A stretch of DNA of 64,000 nt from an uncultured Saprospiraceae bacterium (lineage in GTDB: Bacteria > Bacteroidota > Bacteroidia > Chitinophagales > Saprospiraceae), in NCBI GenBank assembly GCA_937928045.1, contig CALFWO010000010.1:62001-126000 (forward strand), read 5' to 3'. Below the pieces are notes generated by a model, which had not been told where the DNA came from, did not search any database, and saw only the letters and a list, made by a program, of their open reading frames with translations. Shown one piece after another: positions 62,309-64,000 of the stretch (its first letter is position 1; the number at the start of each line of letters is the position of its first letter). A program made the position numbers and the translations under genes.

Positions 62309-64000
62309 ATGGCCTCAAAGAAAGAAAAGGAAACGGGATTTAAAGAGCAATTTGGAGCGCTAAAAAATCTTCCTCGGTTTTTCCAAATGATTTGGGAAAC
62401 GCATAGAGGCATGACAATTGCCAATGTCTTGTTGCGAATTATCAATGGAATTCTTCCATTGGCTATGCTCTACATCGGTAAAGAAATTATTGACGGAGTT
62501 ATCGCTTCAATAGGAAATGAGTCCGCAGATTTGAAGAGCTTGTGGACTTTGGTCGGAATTGAGCTGGCTTTAGCTACATTTTCGACAATATTTGGAAGAG
62601 CGATTACTCTTCTAGATTCTTTGTTAGGTGATCTTTATTCAAATAAAACCTCCGAGCAATTAATCAAGCATGCCGCTACTTTAGATCTTTATCAATTTGA
62701 AGATTCAGAATTTTATGATAAGCTAGAAAGAGCAAGAAGACAAACTACGAGCAGAACGGTACTCATGTCAATGGTACTCGAACAGTTTCAAGATACAATC
62801 ACTATTTTGTCTTTGGGAGCTGGCTTATTGATTTTCAATCCTTGGCTAATTCTTTTATTAATTGTGGCTTTAATCCCAAGTTTCATCGGAGAGACCCACT
62901 TTAATCAACGCACATATAGTCTTACCAGAAGTTTTACCCCCGAAAGAAGAGAATTGGATTACTTGAGATACATTGGAGCCTCTGATGAAACAGCCAAAGA
63001 GGTGAAAATTTTTGGACTCGCAGATTTCCTAGCAAATCGTTTTAAAGCAATAGCTGATAAATATTATAAAGCCAATCAATCAATTGCTATTAAAAGAGCT
63101 GCAGTAGGATCTATACTTACTGGATTGGGAACAGCGAGTTATTATGTAGCCTATGTTTTTATTATTTATCAGACCATTCAGGCTCTAATTACCGTGGGAA
63201 CTTTAACTTTTCTTGCTGGCTCATTTAACCGTATGAGAAACATGCTGCAAGGAATTCTAAATCGCTTTTCTCGAATTGCTGATAGTGCTTTATACCTACA
63301 AGACCTATTCGATTTCTTTGAGCTTAAGCCAAATATTGGTTCAGGAAAATTAAAGATTCCAAGACCGATCACTAAAGGATTTACGTTTGAGAATGTGGCA
63401 TTTAAATATCCGCAGTCTGAAAAATACGCACTAAAAGGATTAAATTTTCATTTAGGAATTGGAGAAAAGATTGCTTTGGTTGGAGAAAATGGAGCTGGAA
63501 AAACAACTTTAGTAAAGCTATTAGCTCGTTTATATGAACCCTCCGAAGGTCGAATTTTGTTAGATGGAAAAGATTTGGGTGAATATGACTTAGCGGATTT
63601 AAGAGCACAAATCGGAATTATTTTCCAGGATTTCATTCGATTTCAAATGAAGGCTTCTGAAAATATTGCTATTGGGGATATTGAAAGATTAGCAGAAGAA
63701 GAGGAAATTATAGCATCGGCAGAAAAGAGTTTGGCAGATCCTGTAATTCGTGAATTACCTGCTCAATATGAACAGATTCTCGGTAAAAGATTTAGTTCAG
63801 GTGTAGATTTATCAGGTGGACAATGGCAAAAGATAGCTTTGGGAAGAGCTTATATGCGCGATGCCCAATTGTTAATATTAGATGAGCCAACAGCTGCATT
63901 AGATGCAAGAGCTGAGCACGAAGTATTTATAAGATTTTCTGAATTAATTGAGGGGAAATCAGCAGTATTAATATCTCACAGGTTTTCAACAGTGAGAATG
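62309..64000 (+). CDS. ABC exporter, fused permease and ATPase (3' end cut by window edge)
   Basis: This is an inner-membrane ABC half-transporter of which 564 codons are visible; it runs past the right edge. The frame from ATG 62309 (MASKKEKETGFKEQFGALKN) is open to base 64000. The permease half (about residues 35-320) has about six membrane helices. The ATPase half has Walker A VGENGAGKTT (from about nt 63479), Q-loop IGIIFQDF, signature VDLSGGQWQKIALGRAYM, Walker B LLILDEPTAALD and the H-loop in LISHRFSTVRM near the end. The substrate is unknown. A role next to type IX secretion is not implied, because the gld terminator separates them. Confidence 0.92.
   Translation, partial: MASKKEKETGFKEQFGALKNLPRFFQMIWETHRGMTIANVLLRIINGILPLAMLYIGKEIIDGVIASIGNESADLKSLWTLVGIELALATFSTIFGRAITLLDSLLGDLYSNKTSEQLIKHAATLDLYQFEDSEFYDKLERARRQTTSRTVLMSMVLEQFQDTITILSLGAGLLIFNPWLILLLIVALIPSFIGETHFNQRTYSLTRSFTPERRELDYLRYIGASDETAKEVKIFGLADFLANRFKAIADKYYKANQSIAIKRAAVGSILTGLGTASYYVAYVFIIYQTIQALITVGTLTFLAGSFNRMRNMLQGILNRFSRIADSALYLQDLFDFFELKPNIGSGKLKIPRPITKGFTFENVAFKYPQSEKYALKGLNFHLGIGEKIALVGENGAGKTTLVKLLARLYEPSEGRILLDGKDLGEYDLADLRAQIGIIFQDFIRFQMKASENIAIGDIERLAEEEEIIASAEKSLADPVIRELPAQYEQILGKRFSSGVDLSGGQWQKIALGRAYMRDAQLLILDEPTAALDARAEHEVFIRFSELIEGKSAVLISHRFSTVRM

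Noticed and set aside
1-64000. tRNA genes, rRNA, IS elements, prophage or toxin-antitoxin pairs
   Set aside because: I looked through the gaps and ORFs and found no cloverleaf, transposase, integrase or paired small toxin genes; base composition looks even by eye.

Overview
The window is chromosomal DNA of a low-GC Bacteroidota bacterium, most likely close to the Saprospiria. This rests on four things: a gldK-gldL-gldM-gldN type IX secretion/gliding block preceded by a PorP/SprF gene; two giant secreted proteins ending in type IX sorting domains, one built of SprB-type repeats and one of Cys-rich HYR-like repeats with a dockerin-like module of a style I associate with Saprospiraceae; the fused lpxC-fabZ gene; and promoters of the Bacteroidota form TTTG-N19/20-TAnnTTTG. 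Nearly all of the DNA is coding. I saw no rRNA, tRNA, CRISPR array, insertion sequence or prophage.

Layout. 1-2.6 kb: 3' end of murF, a degenerate ureohydrolase and an amino-acid dehydrogenase. 2.8-6.2 kb: an OmpA-type envelope protein, a CoA-binding protein and pyruvate dehydrogenase E2. 6.4-12.4 kb: recR, a glycosyltransferase/Rossmann membrane protein, an M20 amidohydrolase, an NtrC-like regulator without a visible DNA-binding domain, and a LOG-family protein. 12.5-15.1 kb: a putative porin and a small membrane protein. 15.5-23.8 kb: the 2748-residue HYR-repeat protein. 23.9-28.6 kb: an M14 carboxypeptidase, an aldo/keto reductase and a TonB-like protein. 28.6-33.8 kb: the 1718-residue SprB-repeat protein. 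33.9-45.0 kb: alaS, an M23 peptidase, gatB, a MerR regulator, then the lipid A operon lpxD, lpxC-fabZ, lpxA, ABC ATPase, then serA. 45.2-51.3 kb: two beta-oxidation genes, recG and rbfA. 51.3-54.9 kb: a four-gene minus-strand run of PorT-like barrel, lipoprotein, Ppx/GppA and a metal ABC permease fused to a DtxR-type regulator. 55.0-56.1 kb: a small conserved protein and a metallo-beta-lactamase-fold hydrolase. 56.3-62.1 kb: PorP/SprF and gldKLMN. 62.3 kb to the end: an ABC exporter cut by the window edge.

How the genes fit together. Much of the window serves the cell envelope and export. GldK, GldL, GldM and GldN form the core of the type IX secretion machine, with GldL/GldM as its motor. 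PorP/SprF proteins assist surface display of cargo, and the two giant repeat proteins are the visible candidate cargo. The lipid A genes, OmpA protein, putative porin, PorT-like barrel and M23 peptidase build or remodel the outer envelope. No wholly new system stands out. The strongest leads are the multi-domain HYR giant, with proprotein-convertase P-domain, 16 four-Cys repeats, dockerin-like and cohesin-like modules and sorting domain; the SprB giant with a CxxCH motif behind its signal peptide; the permease-DtxR fusion; the regulator with a GSFTSA loop and no Fis domain; and a hairpin that splits gldK from gldLMN. Several genes need non-ATG starts (recG, lpxA, the PorP/SprF gene), and several convergent gene pairs are only 3-7 bp apart.
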